Shown here: positions 12,011 to 23,013 of the stretch, in pieces
Layout of the letters: every line of letters starts with the position of its first letter
Numbering within the stretch: position 1 is the stretch's first letter
Assembly: GCA_026724425.1 (NCBI GenBank)
Contig: JAIUCV010000011.1
Location: 3,803,501 to 3,867,500, forward strand
DNA: 64,000 bases
Reading direction: 5' to 3'
DNA from: Erythrophleum ivorense
Taxonomy: Eukaryota; Streptophyta; Magnoliopsida; Fabales; Fabaceae
Notes under the pieces: model-generated
Database searches by the model: none
What the model was told of the DNA's origin: nothing
The model's input: only the letters and a program-made list of their open reading frames with translations
Position numbers and translations under genes: made by a program

Positions 12011-12793
12011 TAAAGAGGTATACTACCTATTTTGACCATTTAAATTTAAATTTTAGAGTTAGAATTTTAAAAAATTTATTTTCTTAAATGTACCAAGTTG
12101 ATGTAAGAGTGCATCTTTAAGATCCTCTAGAAAAGATTATAAATCTAGTATGTTTTATATACACATGAATAGTATAACAGTTCATAAATTTTCATTTAGT
12201 TTAGTTTTATATATGCATACAAATATATATATTGTTTAAATGTTTAGAAGCTCATTTATTAAAAGAGCCGAACTTGATTGTAATTTTTTGTATGTTTAGA
12301 GCTGAGTTCGAATTGGGACTTATTCTATATTTGGTTTGAGGCCCTCAATATTTGGAAACTGCTTAAATCCTGATTAATTGTTCAAGTCAAGCTAGAAGGA
12401 CTCAAGAAAGGGGATAAAGCTCGAGTCAAGCTTATTTATTTTAAATAAATAAATTTGGTCACATTAAAATTAAACTCATTTACAGGCCTAACTAAAGATA
12501 TTTTTACCCCCAGAAAAAAAACTTGCAATATTTCTTTACATTTTTCAACGAAGAATGTAGCCCCAATCTGAGAATGGGCACATACCAGGGAGGTCCTACG
12601 TGGGGATGAATTTTAAGTTAGCTCCTATACAATAGTTGACTTGAATTTTTGTCTCTCTCAGTTCATTATTATAATACCTAGATATAACGTGTGTTTACTT
12701 CTATACATTTTCATATAAAACGAGATTTGTTATTATGACAATGCTTCCGAAGGTCACTTCTGGTTTCCCAATCCGCCTCATCAAGAGCTTCAG
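12011..12793. other. intergenic region and probable leader of the STOP2-like gene
   Basis: No gene is seen. The last 110 bases before 12794 include ATATAAAAC (12713-12721) and an ATG at 12735 in another frame. The stretch ends CTTCAG, which could also serve as a splice acceptor. The leader structure is unresolved. Confidence 0.5.
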
Positions 12794-13792
12794 ATGTTTC
12801 CTTCCACTGAAGATTTGGTTTCACCCTCTTCCTCCCTCCTCTTCAATCTCTCTATTCTCAAAGACAAGTTCAATCAGCTTCAGACATTAATGGGTGTTCT
12901 TATCTCCCCGGATCATATTCAGAGCCTGCCTGAGTCACCAAATTCCGTGGCCGTGGTCACCAATATCAACTCCATAATCCAAGAAATCATGGTCACTGCC
13001 TCTTCAATGATGGTCAATTGTCAACAAATGAGGTCTCTCACTTCCTCTCAAGGCACTACCACTACTTACACTAACGAATTGCACCATCAACCATTTGATG
13101 ATATACCTCAATCAAATTTTACCAATAATAGTACTCTGCTTTGTCACACCAACACTAAAACCTTGGACTGCTTTGGTGAGACGTATGATAATAATGGAAA
13201 CCTTGTGGATCAAAGCGTTGGGAACGATGAATCAAATGAAGGGTATGAGATAATTGAATTGGATGCTGCTGATTTGTTGGCTAGGTACACCCATTGTTGC
13301 CCTGTTTGTGTTAAAGGGTTCAAGCGAGATGCGAATTTGAGGATGCACATGAGAGCTCATGGGGATGAGTACAAGAATAGTGCAGCCTTGAGCAACCCAA
13401 TGAAGAATAGGGACAAAGAGTGTTTGGTGAGTACGAGGCCTAAAAAATATTCATGTCCTGAACAAGGGTGTAGGTGGAACAAGGAGCATGCCAAGTTTCA
13501 GCCTTTAAAGTCTATGATTTGCGTGAAGAATCATTACAAGAGAAGCCATTGTCCCAAGTTGTACGCGTGCAAGAAGTGCAACAAGAAGCAGTTCTCCGTG
13601 ACTTCTGATCTGAGAACCCATGAGAAGCACTGTGGGGATCTCAAGTGGCAGTGCTCCTGTGGTACTACGTTTTCCAGGAAAGGCAAGCTTATGGGTCATG
13701 TTGCCTTGTTTATTGGGCATGCCCCAGCTATCAATAATGGCATGCCTGGGGGATGCCTCTTTCAGGAAAAGGAGAGCAGCAACTGCAGATAG
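12794..13792 (+). CDS. STOP2: STOP1-family C2H2 zinc-finger factor (STOP2-like)
   Basis: Intronless frame of 332 residues. Four zinc-finger units typical of the STOP1 group are seen: C169/C172-H185/H189 preceded by DAADLLARYTHCC; an atypical CPEQGC finger (221-226) with its histidines near 247-252; C259-C262 with H277/C280 in the SDLRTHEKHCGD block; and CSCGTTFSRKGKLMGH (287-302). The N-terminal 160 residues are variable, with a conserved LFNLSILKDKFNQLQ helix. Family knowledge: STOP1/STOP2 are nuclear activators of proton and aluminium tolerance genes. The length (332) is nearer Arabidopsis STOP2 (about 370) than STOP1 (about 500). No in-frame ATG exists upstream; the frame is open back to a TAA near 12715, so a short upstream coding exon cannot be excluded. 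Confidence 0.88.
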   Translation: MFPSTEDLVSPSSSLLFNLSILKDKFNQLQTLMGVLISPDHIQSLPESPNSVAVVTNINSIIQEIMVTASSMMVNCQQMRSLTSSQGTTTTYTNELHHQPFDDIPQSNFTNNSTLLCHTNTKTLDCFGETYDNNGNLVDQSVGNDESNEGYEIIELDAADLLARYTHCCPVCVKGFKRDANLRMHMRAHGDEYKNSAALSNPMKNRDKECLVSTRPKKYSCPEQGCRWNKEHAKFQPLKSMICVKNHYKRSHCPKLYACKKCNKKQFSVTSDLRTHEKHCGDLKWQCSCGTTFSRKGKLMGHVALFIGHAPAINNGMPGGCLFQEKESSNCR

Positions 13793-15600
13793 ATGCTGGT
13801 TCAAGATAATGTGTAATGATCATGAAAATTGAAGTGTTCTATATCCAGTATAATGTAGTTCTTGATGCGTATTTTTATGACCAAGTGCTCAACAATTCGA
13901 TGTGTGACTCTGTATATGCATGTTTGATGAATTTAACTACGTATGTTCCATGTGTATTTTCAGACTGTATTCTATATCCCACTAAAAAATGGCGCCTACT
14001 TCAAGAAAGGGTCCCGTCCTGCCTTCCAGACTTTAGAGCTCTTGTACAATTTGGGCTTTAATTTTTCATCTCTGTAGTTTGTATGTATGAACGCTTGGAG
14101 ATTGTGCATGCTTTGTGAATCCTGGTTTCACTGCACACAATTCGCTTCATGCCAGTATTATAGCAACACTACGAGGGTTGTAAGGGTTTCTACGTGTATG
14201 AATAATATTTTTTCATGCTACTACAAGCATCGTATTGCTTTACCATGATTTTTTTGGCTACTGTGTTTGGTATTGATCCGATGTCATTATGGTTTGCATT
14301 TTGGATCAGACAATACCTAGTTACATATTCTTAGATGTTGTTATTAGATTTTTTTAATAAATGCATAATATATGTGAAGAAAACTTTAAAGCATTTTATC
14401 ATGATAATAAATACCAAAAAATTATAATTGATATTTTTTTTATTTACATTCTTTCAAAATAATAAAAGTAAAATAAAATGAACCAATTTAGAGACCTAAA
14501 GATTTTCTACTTCAGAAATGAGCTAATTTCGAGTAATCATATATTTTTTTTTTCTTTTTGTTATATATTCACTCACGCATATAAGGAGGGAGCAATTACA
14601 GGTTTGATACTCTTCCCCTATTTTATTGTAGGATGTGAATTTCATTTATTCAAGTGTTAGATTACAAATAATTATTATATTGATATTGCATGTCAAATTC
14701 AATAAAAAAAATTGGATATAAGCATTGCAATCACATATTAATAGTTTCTTATATTAAAAAAAAAAAATTGTGAGGAGAGGCAACTTTCAGTGCACCAAAC
14801 AAGGTTAGTCTCACACCCATATTCATAGGAAAACCAAAAGAAATATATATTGTATATTAATTTTTAAATTTAGTGATAGGGGCATAAAATAATTTCAAAT
14901 TAATATCAAGATTTATGAGAATGATATTATTGATAACAACTATTAATTCAATGGTGAATTTTGTAAAAAATTTATCCTATAAAAAATTATTCAATAGTGT
15001 AAAATTGTTTGGTTAGCACTAATATCAATTAATCCCTCATATGTATGTGTGTTTAGAACTTTTCGGCATCTAATTCTCAAATAATACATATTAGTGGCTT
15101 GGCACGTACTAAAATACATGCTAATTTTTAAAATAAAAAAATGAGTTTTATATTGAAAAATAAATAAAGTAGTGAGGAATTCAATAACTTTTCACACTCC
15201 TATGTACATTTTTCTAATTACTTTATCTATTCAAAGATATGATTTTTGAGAACAAGGTTCTAAAGACATATATATTAGTACAGATAACCATATGATAAAA
15301 TAATAAAATTAATACTAAAAGGTTCAATATGAGGAGAAGTAGTTGACAAAATGAAAAAAGTTTGGTGATTTTCTTAAATTTCCATATAGAAAGGTGATTA
15401 AATGGATTACACCATAAGTGAAAATAACAGTATTTGCCACTTGGAGGAAACCGGGTTGGATTTCAAATCTTCCAATTCATTGTGCTTTGTTCAAACTTTA
15501 CAAGCCCGCCTTAATCTGCCCCCGCCAAATATGAAAAAGAATTTCACAAAAGTCACAAATGAATCCTATCCGTCCGCTTTAAAAGACGAAGATCCCACCC
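13793..15600. other. 3' region of STOP2-like gene and intergenic DNA
   Basis: The first 400 bases are probably 3' untranslated sequence; the small frames at 13816-14061 show no family signature. The rest is AT-rich with no supported feature. Confidence 0.55.
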
Positions 15601-15602
15601 TC

Positions 15603-15666
15603 CACGTCACCGATCCGAACTCATCGCCTCCAACCAATCAAATCTCTTGGCCTTCTTCTATATATA
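15603..15666 (+). promoter_or_regulatory. histone H2B promoter: hexamer, CCAAT and TATA elements
   Basis: In order: CACGTCA (15603-15609, containing the ACGTCA hexamer typical of plant histone promoters), GATCCG (15612-15617, a partial match to the reverse of the histone octamer CGCGGATC), CCAAT (15634-15638) and TATATATA (15659-15666). The TATA lies about 93 bases before the ATG at 15759. The set fits S-phase expression. Confidence 0.65.
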
Positions 15667-15758
15667 CATAGCGAAGACCTATCCGTTCGCTTCATCAAGT
15701 CACAACCCTTCAGTTTTTCACATCGTTTTCTTTGTTCTCGCAAATCACCGGTCTGAAA

Positions 15759-16193
15759 ATGGCGAAGGCTGAGAAAAAGCCAGCAGAGAAGAAGCCAGCG
15801 GAGGAGAAGAAGACTGCCGATAAGTCTCCGGTAGCCGCAGAGAAGAAGCCCAGAGCGGAGAAGAAGATAGCCAAGGAAGGTGGTTCTGACAAGAAGAGGA
15901 AGAAGTCGAAGAAGAGCGTGGAAACTTACAAGATTTACATCTTCAAGGTGTTGAAGCAGGTTCACCCTGACATTGGAATCTCGAGCAAGGCTATGGGGAT
16001 TATGAACAGCTTCATCAACGACATATTTGAGAAGCTGGCTCAGGAGGCTTCTCGTCTCGCTCGCTACAACAAGAAGCCGACTATTACCTCGAGGGAGATC
16101 CAAACCGCAGTGAGGTTGGTTCTTCCTGGTGAGCTAGCGAAGCACGCAGTATCTGAGGGGACTAAGGCTGTTACCAAATTTACTAGTTCTTAG
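15759..16193 (+). CDS. HTB: canonical histone H2B
   Basis: Intronless protein of 144 residues. The lysine/alanine/proline tail contains repeated AEKKPAEKKP-type blocks (about 1-50). The histone fold runs from about residue 52 (ETYKIYIFKVLKQVHPDIG) to the C-terminus. The tail ends KAVTKFTSS, keeping the lysine (residue 140) that is monoubiquitinated in plant H2B. It pairs with H2A in the nucleosome core. The MAKAEKKP start at 15759 is chosen because it gives the normal plant H2B N-terminus; an in-frame ATG nine codons upstream (15732) would add an atypical leader. The promoter elements just upstream support a replication-dependent gene. Confidence 0.97.
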   Translation: MAKAEKKPAEKKPAEEKKTADKSPVAAEKKPRAEKKIAKEGGSDKKRKKSKKSVETYKIYIFKVLKQVHPDIGISSKAMGIMNSFINDIFEKLAQEASRLARYNKKPTITSREIQTAVRLVLPGELAKHAVSEGTKAVTKFTSS

Positions 16194-17531
16194 GGTTCTT
16201 GTATTATGTATTGCTTGTTCGGTTGTCTTGGTATTAGGATCAGGAATCTGGTGTTTCACTCTACCTGTAAAGAATCATCGTACTCGCCAATGTAATTTCT
16301 CTTTTTTGAGGGAAATGAGGCTCTGAACTGCTAGTTTCCCCTCATTTTCAATATAGTCTGCTCCTAATTTTCGTCCTCGTTCCTATTAGGACTACTCGTT
16401 AATCAATTTCAGCACGTAAATAATGAACAAATGAAATTTGCGTTGGTATTTGTTTAAAGCTCAATCTTGATGCTACGATGAAGTGATTCGTCCTAGTTTC
16501 GATCCTTTCACCATTTGTAACGAATTCTCTTGGTGCATCGACTTTAAGGAGCATTGAAGGATGATGATGCGGGGTAGCATTAGCACCTAATGCATTCAGA
16601 ACTGGAGCTTCCCCTCAGCTCCCTATTTACTAACAGCCACGTATTGTTCAGTAATGGACATAAAGCATCACTAAGGCAACGGGATTCTGTCTTACCATCC
16701 CAACTCTACAGTAATTCACGGATATGCTCTTTCATGAGCAACCCTGTGGTTGCCTAAGCCCTAAAGTGTGACAAAAACTTCATCTAGATAGTGATTGTTA
16801 TCTTACAATTGTACGCAAATAAAATATTGATCCCTATTAAGGAGTCAGCTTCCACAATCATTAACATAACGCACTATGAGATATATAATCCCTGGACTAC
16901 ATTTAAGGGGGAGCTTTGAGGTCAAGATGGGAATGAGCGCATACAACTATTAGCTCAATCTGGCAACCTTGAAGGCCCGCTGATTTCGTTTTTTTTTTTT
17001 TTTCTCATCTAACTTGGAATAAGATAAATCAACAAATGAAAGAAACTAAAATAATTGCCCAAAAATGACAAATGAATTTTAGAAGGAAGCTTACGTAGAA
17101 GGTAGAGAATTCTTCATTACTTATCTAAACGTAAAGAACTTAAACTAGAAAATCTGTTCACATAAATTAACTCAATCTACCCGCAGAAGATTCAATTTCT
17201 TAAAAATTGGGGCTTAGCTACAAACAGTAACTCGAGAACCAATGAATAAAAACAGGACATATAACAAAACAAAATCTCAATCACGAAACCTATATGAGCA
17301 CAAACGCAACGTTAAAAACAAGTAACTATAAATTGTTAATCCATCAAACATACTGGACTAGTACAAAAGGGTTACACCATAATATATCTCAGATGATAAT
17401 TGAAACCCATCACAAATACTACATAAAGAGGTCCATAACAGTGCTTGGTTTCACAACATAAATGCTCAAGCAGACTACAAAATCCATAAATAATTTTGAA
17501 ATCCACTTTCAGACTTTCATTGAAAGGTTAA
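16194..17531. other. 3' region of H2B and unassigned intergenic DNA
   Basis: The first ~180 bases are H2B 3' untranslated sequence. From about 16440 to 16980 the base composition is less AT-rich than usual for intergenic DNA here, but I find no open frame or RNA signature in it. The remainder probably includes the former 3' end of the CKS1 pseudogene. Confidence 0.5.
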
Positions 17532-18611
17532 TCACTTGGCAAGCATGTTTTGCTGAGACTGGTTTTCTTGCTGTTGCTGATAGTTCAGCGGCCTCCTGAA
17601 AAGCATTATCTGTGGCTCAGGACGATGAATTGCGTAATGAACCCAACCACGGCTCTGCTGAACCCCAATTGCCCGCCACTCATTCTATGCCAGAAAACAA
17701 ACATAAAAAGTTTTACAATGTACAAGTTAGTGTATGGAAACGAGGTAAAAAAATAACTAGCAATAATGAGACAAAACATGATTCCAGCATAAAACAGAAA
17801 CCTCAAGAACGCATAGTGACGCAGATTCCAGTAGATAAAATCATAAAATAAAACAGAAATACAGAACAAGTTCCCCAGTCCCCATGGTACACTCTGCACT
17901 AATACGAAGAAAATAAAAAAGCAAAAAAATTCTGAATCAAACATTGAAACACTACGAGATCAAATTATGTAAAATTATTAAAGCAGATTTTTCCTTTTTG
18001 ATGAAAATAAAAAGTCTAATGGGAGGTCTGTCACTCTCTCTCCATCCATCAATCCTAATAACCCTACATCCTTTTAGGATAAAAAGACTACCAATTATCA
18101 GTTTTAAAAGTTGATGCAGGGTCATAATCAAGACTCAGCGTGAATGGTGGCTCATATGTTACGACTTAAACATTTATCTAACATTACACAAAAAGATATA
18201 ATTGTCTTTAGAATCTACTGCCATTTCTTCTGTCGAGTTTACCAAATAATGATCGTCAATCAAAAGTGAGTAGCATGATTTTATCAATCTAGACTACATA
18301 ATGCAGCCTGTGAATGTGAATCATACAATTTATGCAAGAACAATATCAAAGCAAATCATAAAACGAGCATATAAATAAGAGAACCCTAGTTATATATTTC
18401 AGAAAGAAGCCGATTCTTGGGAAGCAGTTTGGCAACTTCAAGAGGCAGAACCAACAATCAGTGACTATGAGAGCCACGATAGCATTTTAATGAAATCTAC
18501 ACTTGATCATGACAAGTAAATGACGATCGATTATGAAGAAATTACTTAAATCTGGTTACCTATACTCATAAGTACCATCGAAATACTTCTCGGAGTACTG
18601 GATCTGATCAT
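17532..18611 (-). pseudogene. CKS1: CKS1-like cyclin-dependent kinase regulatory subunit, intron-containing pseudogene
   Basis: Three exon remnants are in the right order. Exon 3 (17532-17684) is intact: 50 codons from NEWRAIGVQQSRGWVHYAIH to NMLAK and stop, with acceptor CATAG. Exon 2 remnant (about 18398-18460) keeps LEVAKLLPKNRLLSE. Exon 1 remnant (18560-18611) keeps QIQYSEKYFDGTYEYR and its GT donor. Lesions: the ATG (18611-18609) is one base out of frame with the protein, with an in-frame TGA just upstream; exon 2 has lost its AG acceptor and has an indel near its start; and its donor is AT instead of GT. CKS proteins bind CDKs and phosphorylated substrates. Retained intron positions show a duplicated or decayed gene, not a retrocopy. 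Sequencing error is unlikely to explain several independent lesions. Confidence 0.85.
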
Positions 18612-20964
18612 TTCTCAGTCACTCTGGGGCTTATCAATTCGTACTTTAACCTGCAGAGATAGGAGAACTTTCAGAGAAAATTCTCGGAGATCAGATTCTC
18701 AGAAAAACTGATATTGACTCAAAAGAGAACGAAATGTGATAGATTACCAGAGAGGGAGAGCAGAAGAAGACGAACGTGGCAGCGATAGTGTAACAACTCT
18801 ATAAATTTGGGAATTTAAAATAATAAGAAAATTAACTTAGACCAGTAAATTAAGTTGTAACTTACCCAAAAAAAAATTTATATAATTAAGATTATGTAAT
18901 GCTTACTAAATTTTTTTAAAAAAAATAAATAAAAATGATATAATAATAATTAAATTTAAATAATAATAGTAATGATAAATTAATTTAAATAAATTAAGTA
19001 AAATTTATGCCATATTTTTCTTCTCATATTACTTCCATAGCATGGTGTAGGTGTTTGCTTGCCCCCAGATGGGGATCAAACTGCAAATTTCAGAATTTAC
19101 TCTTTAGCCTTGCACTTCCCTATATTTACTCATTGGTCTCTAAGGATTTTTTTTGTTCCATCATCTTCTATACATGATAATATTATTTCTGCTTGTTTCA
19201 TCCTTGTCAAGTGTAATGTGACTCTTCCTTGCCCTGTACTCCTAAACTTTCTCATTGGGTTGTCATCTTCTACTCAAATGGTCCAGCCACAAGCATCTTC
19301 ATTCTCCTTGCTCTCAAAGCTCTCTCTTACTCATGAAACACCATATCTTCTCTCACGATTTTTTTTTTCAAAATTTGAAGGTGCAGCCAAGCCATTTCAA
19401 CAGCAACAACAATGGAGGTCCATCTTTCCATCTAAAATTTTCAATTCCTACTTCTTTTCTAGTATGATTTTTTTTTTAAATCACTATTGCAACTGCTATC
19501 CAACCTTGAGTCTCTTTCTAACAACTCTTGCATGCTTAATTAACCACCCTTGCTCTGCCATTAAAGGGTTGACCGAAGCTTCTTCCTCCACAAACTTCAA
19601 TTTGTCAGTTGATAATCTCTCCTCTAACCAAACCATGTAGCAATGAGTGAGTTTTGTTGAGTTCTTCTCTATTTTGATGCATGCTCCCTTGCTCTACATT
19701 TTTAGGTTTTCTCTTTTCACGGTTATTTTTCTTAATTGATTTCATAGTTCCAATCCTCAAGTTGATTTCTCTCTTTCTCTCTTTTGCTAAGTACATGAGA
19801 GATGGAGAGCATTTGCTACCACTCTAATTCTTTTGGATGTGTGGGCAGCCAGCTGGTGGAAGCCATTGGAAACTTTAGGAAATTTCCTTTAAATTGCCCT
19901 ATGTTGACCATGAGTTGGCTTTGACGTCCTTTATGTTGTGACAAAGCTTTGATTTTTTATTGCATGGTAAGTTGCCTTATTGGTAGTTGCATTTTTCCAT
20001 TTATGCCTTAGAGGAGTCATAACATTTTCTAAGCTACGATGCTCACAGAGAAATTGGGAAAGTTAAAATGAATTAACATGAAGAATGAATTAAGATAAGT
20101 TATCAATTGAAATGGAATTGAGAAATTGGCAAGTGTAATTAAATTAAATTTATTATGTTGGAGGATGAATTGGAATTGAGAAATTGGCAAGTATAGTAAG
20201 TTGATTGAATGACATTTTTATACACTATGGACCAAAATAATCGTGTAATCATACAAGAGGAATAAAAAAAAAAAATCTCAATTGTGAAAATATAATTGAT
20301 TGACTAATAATTTAAGTATTAAAGTCAAAATTAGGATTAAAATAATTAAAAACAAGCTAAGGGTTAAAATCAAATTATGTAATACATTGGAACTAATTTG
20401 GTAGAATTTGAAAATAAAAATTAAATAGAGATTCAACCAACTATTGGTTTAATAAAAAGAAAAGAAAGAAACATATATGGAGTTATTTAAATTGAGTGAA
20501 TTGTTATAATTTTGTTTTATGAAATATTTTAGATATTCCCATTAGAGGGATTTGTCGATTCAGTGTATGAAAAACTATTACTATTTGGCTTGCACTACGA
20601 ATTGATTGAAAAGTATAATACGTTGTTAACTTTTCCTCTTGTTTTTATTTTCTTTAATTTTTGTTTCTATTTTGGTGACCATTGAGATAAGCATTCTAAG
20701 TAATGCATCTTGTGTGTATTTTTTTAGTAATATTAAATCTCTCAAATTACGATATATTATATGTATTGTATTGTCGAAATGGATATAAAATAATATATTG
20801 ATTAGAAGTATTATTTTTAAAAATTTGCAAGGTGATACATTGCTTAAAATATTTTTATAGTATATTTCAAGTGTTTTATGTTTATGTAATGCCATATTTT
20901 TAGTTATGAAATTTGTATTACAAAATAATTTATCTATGAGATATTGCTATATGACCTTTGTTTA

Positions 20965-20995
<31 letters not shown>

Positions 20996-22500
20996 AAGTA
21001 GAATTGGGCATGTATATTGCTACATGATTTCTATAATCAAATACTAAAATAGTATTGAGCTAAATGCTCTGATAGTTTATAGTTTATGGATTGAACATTT
21101 ATGTCTTAATATGTGGTTATTTGTTTTTTGTAGACTGTAAATCCACATTAGTATATATATTAAAATTTAGAATTTTTCATGAACTTTTCTAATAAAATAT
21201 TTTTATTAAATTATTTTTAGTGTAACAATTATTTTTTGTTCATCTCCTATTAATTTTACATTTATGTTATATGTTTATATGTTCCTTGTATATTATTGCT
21301 TAATAATGTAATAAACTCATTTTCTATCAACAAAAATTCTTTAATTTTTATTATATATTAATTGTTTCGTACCTCTTTCGATATAGAGATTTATAAGTCT
21401 GAATTAAATTTTTTTTATTTCACACCTTTCCATACTTAAGTTTTTACTATTTATTATTATGTCAATTTATTTTTATTTAAAAAAGCTCTATACTTGCTTG
21501 TTTTTTTTAACTATTGTACTTTATCTTTTACTCATTAAGTATTATGACTCATTCCATTAATTATTTTTGTAGATGAGAAAAATTGTGTCCAATACTTTTT
21601 CGAGGCAGTATAAAAGAGTTATTAGTAAAAAGTCAGTAATCAATTTGTTTAGTATCAATAGACTATTATTTTTGCATGTGTATATTTATATTTAAAGTCC
21701 ACTTCACAAATTACAGATAAGATTCTCACCTTATTATTTATGTCCTAGTTGATGATGAGAGCAAAACTCTCTTGTTATGTAATTGTGAAACCATGATCTT
21801 GATATAGGTAAAGCAAACTTAGAAAAATTGATCATGCATTATAACTAAGTAGGAATTTATGTTTGTCAGGCTTATGGGTGCAAAATTTTTTCATGTTCCG
21901 TGTTACTCGCATCTTTATTTGAGGCATATCAAAGAGAAAAGTAAGAGTGAAAAATTGAATAGAGAACAGCAGTAGAAAATGAATAGCAGGAGACTTCATG
22001 TAAAGAGGATTTGGATTGTAAATTTTTATGAAAAATAAAATAAAATAAATTATATTAATATTTTGCGGATATAGCAATTAACTTTAACGGCTAAGAATGA
22101 GGTGATATATTTTTGAGTTTCAAAATTTGAAATTTCCCGCCTCCGTCTCATTCTACAAAAGAATTTTCTGTATATATGTAAATTGAACTGTGTTGTACGA
22201 CTATTGGGACGAGGTTTAATAAAAAGACATGGTACAGCTATTTAAGATACCTCACAAGATAATAAAGATAAAATAAGTTATTATCTTTCAATCTACCAAG
22301 AAAAAATATCTCAACAGTTATGAAGAAAATAAATTGTATATTGGAATATTGTCACTTATGTCCCGTCGCAATTATCATCACTACTGCTGCTTCTATAACA
22401 CAGTTTCTACTAAATGTTTCGTATGAATTTACTACCAATCAAACACGTAATATTTTATATTAATAAATATTCTTTAATAAAGCAACCATTAGAGCGTAAA
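18612..22500. other. intergenic region
   Basis: No gene is supported. It contains a 22-base perfect direct repeat (20113-20134 and 20171-20192) and an (AT)n run near 20970-20997. The 193-codon frame at 19059-19640 is serine/phenylalanine/leucine-rich, shows no domain and is not called. Confidence 0.5.
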
Positions 22501-23013
22501 GGTTCAAAAGCGACTTGTTAACGAAAGATAAACGAGGCCAAACGTTGCATTCTCGGATGAATCTTATGTTGTTTAAATATCTGCGTACTAGAGGGGGAGA
22601 GAGAACAGACATCCCAGTTATCAAATCACTCTTAAAGCAACGACATCCAGACTCGAAAAGCCTTTCTGGGAGATGAAAAGAAACAAAAATAAGAGATCGA
22701 AATTAGACACAAATTAGAACCGCCATACGACAACAAATAAATGAATTTATAACATCAAAATTTTCAGATTTCAGACTGCGTTGTCCTAGCTTCCTCTATC
22801 TTCAATTCTATCCTCTTTCATTTCTGTGCTACAAAAAATATCATCACAGCTAGAGGCGTATTAGTCTGTTTAACTGTACACCAAAAAGACAGATCCCTGT
22901 ACATACACCAAAAGAAATGCGTTCTGCACCAAGCAAAACCGAAAAAGATGAAGCGCTGTGCTAAAGAAAGCCCCCACAAAATTTTCCTCATTTACACCGA
23001 GTTGAGAAGCAAT
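22501..23013 (-). other. 3' untranslated region of the PHD/GNAT gene and flank
   Basis: No other feature is seen. Read on the minus strand, this stretch follows the PHD/GNAT stop codon (23016-23014) and is less AT-rich than the DNA further left, as expected for a transcribed 3' region. The polyadenylation site was not located. Confidence 0.4.

Noticed and set aside
15621..16103. 160-codon minus-strand frame opposite histone H2B
   Set aside because: Antisense shadow of the lysine-rich H2B gene.
19059..19640. 193-codon plus-strand frame
   Set aside because: Ser/Phe/Leu-rich with T-tracts giving Phe runs, no domain or family resemblance, and no promoter signature; not enough to call a gene.
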